DNA of 8,353 bases from positions 1-8,353 of the forward strand of contig CAIWSO010000061.1 in the NCBI GenBank assembly GCA_903915315.1. Direction: 5' to 3'. Below the pieces are notes generated by a model. That model saw nothing but the letters and a program-made list of their open reading frames with translations, did not search any database and was not told the DNA's origin. Shown one piece after another: positions 7,077 through 8,353 of the stretch (the first letter of the stretch is position 1; the number at the start of each line of letters is the position of its first letter). This stretch comes from an uncultured Spartobacteria bacterium (lineage in GTDB: Bacteria > Verrucomicrobiota > Verrucomicrobiia > Chthoniobacterales > Terrimicrobiaceae). A program made the translations under genes and the position numbers.

Positions 7077-8353
7077 ATGATTCACAGCGGAAAAAAAGCG
7101 GTAGTTCTGGGTCTCGGCCATAGCGGCGAGGCGGCAGCTACGCTTTTGATCGAAGAAGGCGCGCAAGTCACGATTAGTGAATCAGGGGACTCCCCGGCCA
7201 TACGGTCAAAAGGCGAGGAACTCCAAAAGCGGGGCGCAAATGTGATCATCGGCCCGGAAGCCGATATCGACCCCGCAATCTACGATGTCGCCATTTTAAG
7301 TCCAGGCATCGACCCCTCAGTTCCTCTAGTGCAAAATGTCATCGCCAAAGGAATCCCTATCATTGGGGAACTGGAACTGGCTTTTCAGGAATGCACTTGC
7401 CCAGTCGTTGCCATCACAGGAACAAACGGGAAAACGACCACCACCGAACTCTGCACTCATATTCTCCTGCAATGCGGGATCCGTACGATGGCGAGCGGAA
7501 ATATCGGTCTCCCCTTCGCTAAGGCCGTCAGAGAAAGCCAGAACCTTGATGTGATGGTTCTTGAGGTGAGTTCGTTTCAACTCGAAACGGTAAAGACATT
7601 CCATCCGAAAGTCGCAGCTTGGCTGAACTTGAGCCCCAATCATCTCGATCGCTACACGAGTGTGGACGAATACCGTGAGGCAAAACTCCGGATCCTCGAA
7701 AACCTCACCGCCGAGGATACCTTGGTCATCAATGCGCAGACTGACCCGCTATCCACAGCAGCCAAAATAATCACCTTCAGCGCCGTGAAGGAGGAAGCGG
7801 ATTTTACGTTAAAAAACACAACGATCCATTTCCATGGAATTCCGGTCATTGATCAGGAATCCACACACCTGCACGGCATTCACAATGCCGAAAACATCAT
7901 GGCGGCACTGGGCATCGGCATGGCCCTCCACATCGATCTCGCAAGCATGGCGGCAGCTATCGCCAGCTACACTCCACCTGTGCACCGATGTGAATTTGTG
8001 CGCGAGCTTGATGGGGTGAAGTGGATCAATGACTCCAAAGCCACCAATCTCGACGCCATGCAAATGGCTATCCGATCGCAAACCCGTCCGCTCATCCTGA
8101 TTGCAGGAGGGAAAGACAAAGGATTTGAGTTCGACGAAAACAGCGACCTCGTTCAGGATAAATCTCGTGCCGCGATTCTGATTGGGGAAATGAGGCACCG
8201 CATAGCCACTTCGTGGAAGCAATCCCAATGCCATGCGGTGGATACACTCGAGGAAGCCGTTTCACTCGCTTCAGAACTGGCTCAAGCGGGAGATACGGTT
8301 CTCTTTTCTCCAGGCACTTCCTCCTTCGACATGTTCCGCAACTATGGGGAACG
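7077..8353 (+). CDS. murD: MurD, UDP-MurNAc-L-alanine--D-glutamate ligase, 3' end cut by window edge
   Basis: Cytoplasmic ATP-dependent ligase that adds D-Glu to UDP-MurNAc-L-Ala, two steps before the MurF reaction. From the ATG at 7077, 425 codons are open to the right edge without a stop; family members are about 440-460 long, so only a short C-terminal piece is missing. The N-terminal Rossmann-like domain has VLGLGHSGEAA (10-20) and SPGIDP (75-80). The ATPase domain has P-loop ITGTNGKTTT (113-122), SGNIGLP (140-146), EVSSFQLE (163-170), LSPNHLDRY (185-193), K203 (expected carbamylated lysine) and HNAENIMAA (269-277). The C-terminal domain has INDSKATN (317-324), IAGGKDKGF (342-350) and SPGTSSFDMF (411-420). 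The start follows the mraY stop by 6 bases (CAAAAA) with no Shine-Dalgarno. The usual next genes in such clusters would be ftsW, murG and murC, but they are outside the window. Confidence 0.97.
   Translation, partial: MIHSGKKAVVLGLGHSGEAAATLLIEEGAQVTISESGDSPAIRSKGEELQKRGANVIIGPEADIDPAIYDVAILSPGIDPSVPLVQNVIAKGIPIIGELELAFQECTCPVVAITGTNGKTTTTELCTHILLQCGIRTMASGNIGLPFAKAVRESQNLDVMVLEVSSFQLETVKTFHPKVAAWLNLSPNHLDRYTSVDEYREAKLRILENLTAEDTLVINAQTDPLSTAAKIITFSAVKEEADFTLKNTTIHFHGIPVIDQESTHLHGIHNAENIMAALGIGMALHIDLASMAAAIASYTPPVHRCEFVRELDGVKWINDSKATNLDAMQMAIRSQTRPLILIAGGKDKGFEFDENSDLVQDKSRAAILIGEMRHRIATSWKQSQCHAVDTLEEAVSLASELAQAGDTVLFSPGTSSFDMFRNYGE

Noticed and set aside
7809..8234. A 141-codon open frame on the minus strand at the right end
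   Set aside because: It is antisense to murD, whose motifs are continuous through this region in the plus frame.

Overview
The window is one uninterrupted, plus-strand stretch of a division and cell wall (dcw) gene cluster. Seven genes lie head to tail in the order rsmH - ftsL-like - ftsI - murE - murF - mraY - murD. rsmH is open at the left edge and murD runs off the right edge. Every gene junction is an overlap of 1 to 8 bases or a gap of at most 8 bases, so the set is almost certainly one operon, and no stretch over 10 bases lacks a gene. I see no internal promoter, terminator, RNA gene, mobile element or CRISPR array.

The organism is a diderm-type bacterium with meso-diaminopimelate peptidoglycan, judged from the DNPR motif in MurE. 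The PVC superphylum, most likely Verrucomicrobiota, fits best. Reasons are the gene order, the wording of MraY (an N-terminus starting MLYYL and a C-terminus with SGWKENTVIVRFW), the DYAHTDDAL form of the MurE signature, and the scarcity of Shine-Dalgarno sequences. This assignment is from memory of family wording, not from a search. Base composition looks moderately GC-rich and even throughout, with no sign of transferred segments.

Layout: 1-945 rsmH (16S rRNA m4C1402 methyltransferase); 953-1327 a small membrane/coiled-coil protein in the ftsL position; 1324-3090 ftsI (division transpeptidase, class B PBP without PASTA domains); 3099-4580 murE; 4573-5940 murF; 5940-7070 mraY; 7077 to the end murD, with only the last few residues missing.

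How they work together: MurD adds D-Glu, MurE adds meso-DAP and MurF adds D-Ala-D-Ala to build UDP-MurNAc-pentapeptide in the cytoplasm. MraY moves the phospho-MurNAc-pentapeptide to undecaprenyl phosphate, giving lipid I at the membrane. FtsI cross-links the finished septal peptidoglycan outside the membrane, and the FtsL-like protein is expected to tether the divisome complex.

No new system is present. The points most worth a second look are an A8G7 homopolymer tract at the murE/murF junction, where a single-base loss would fuse the two ligases in frame; the lack of Shine-Dalgarno sequences at most starts; and the divergent FtsL-like protein.
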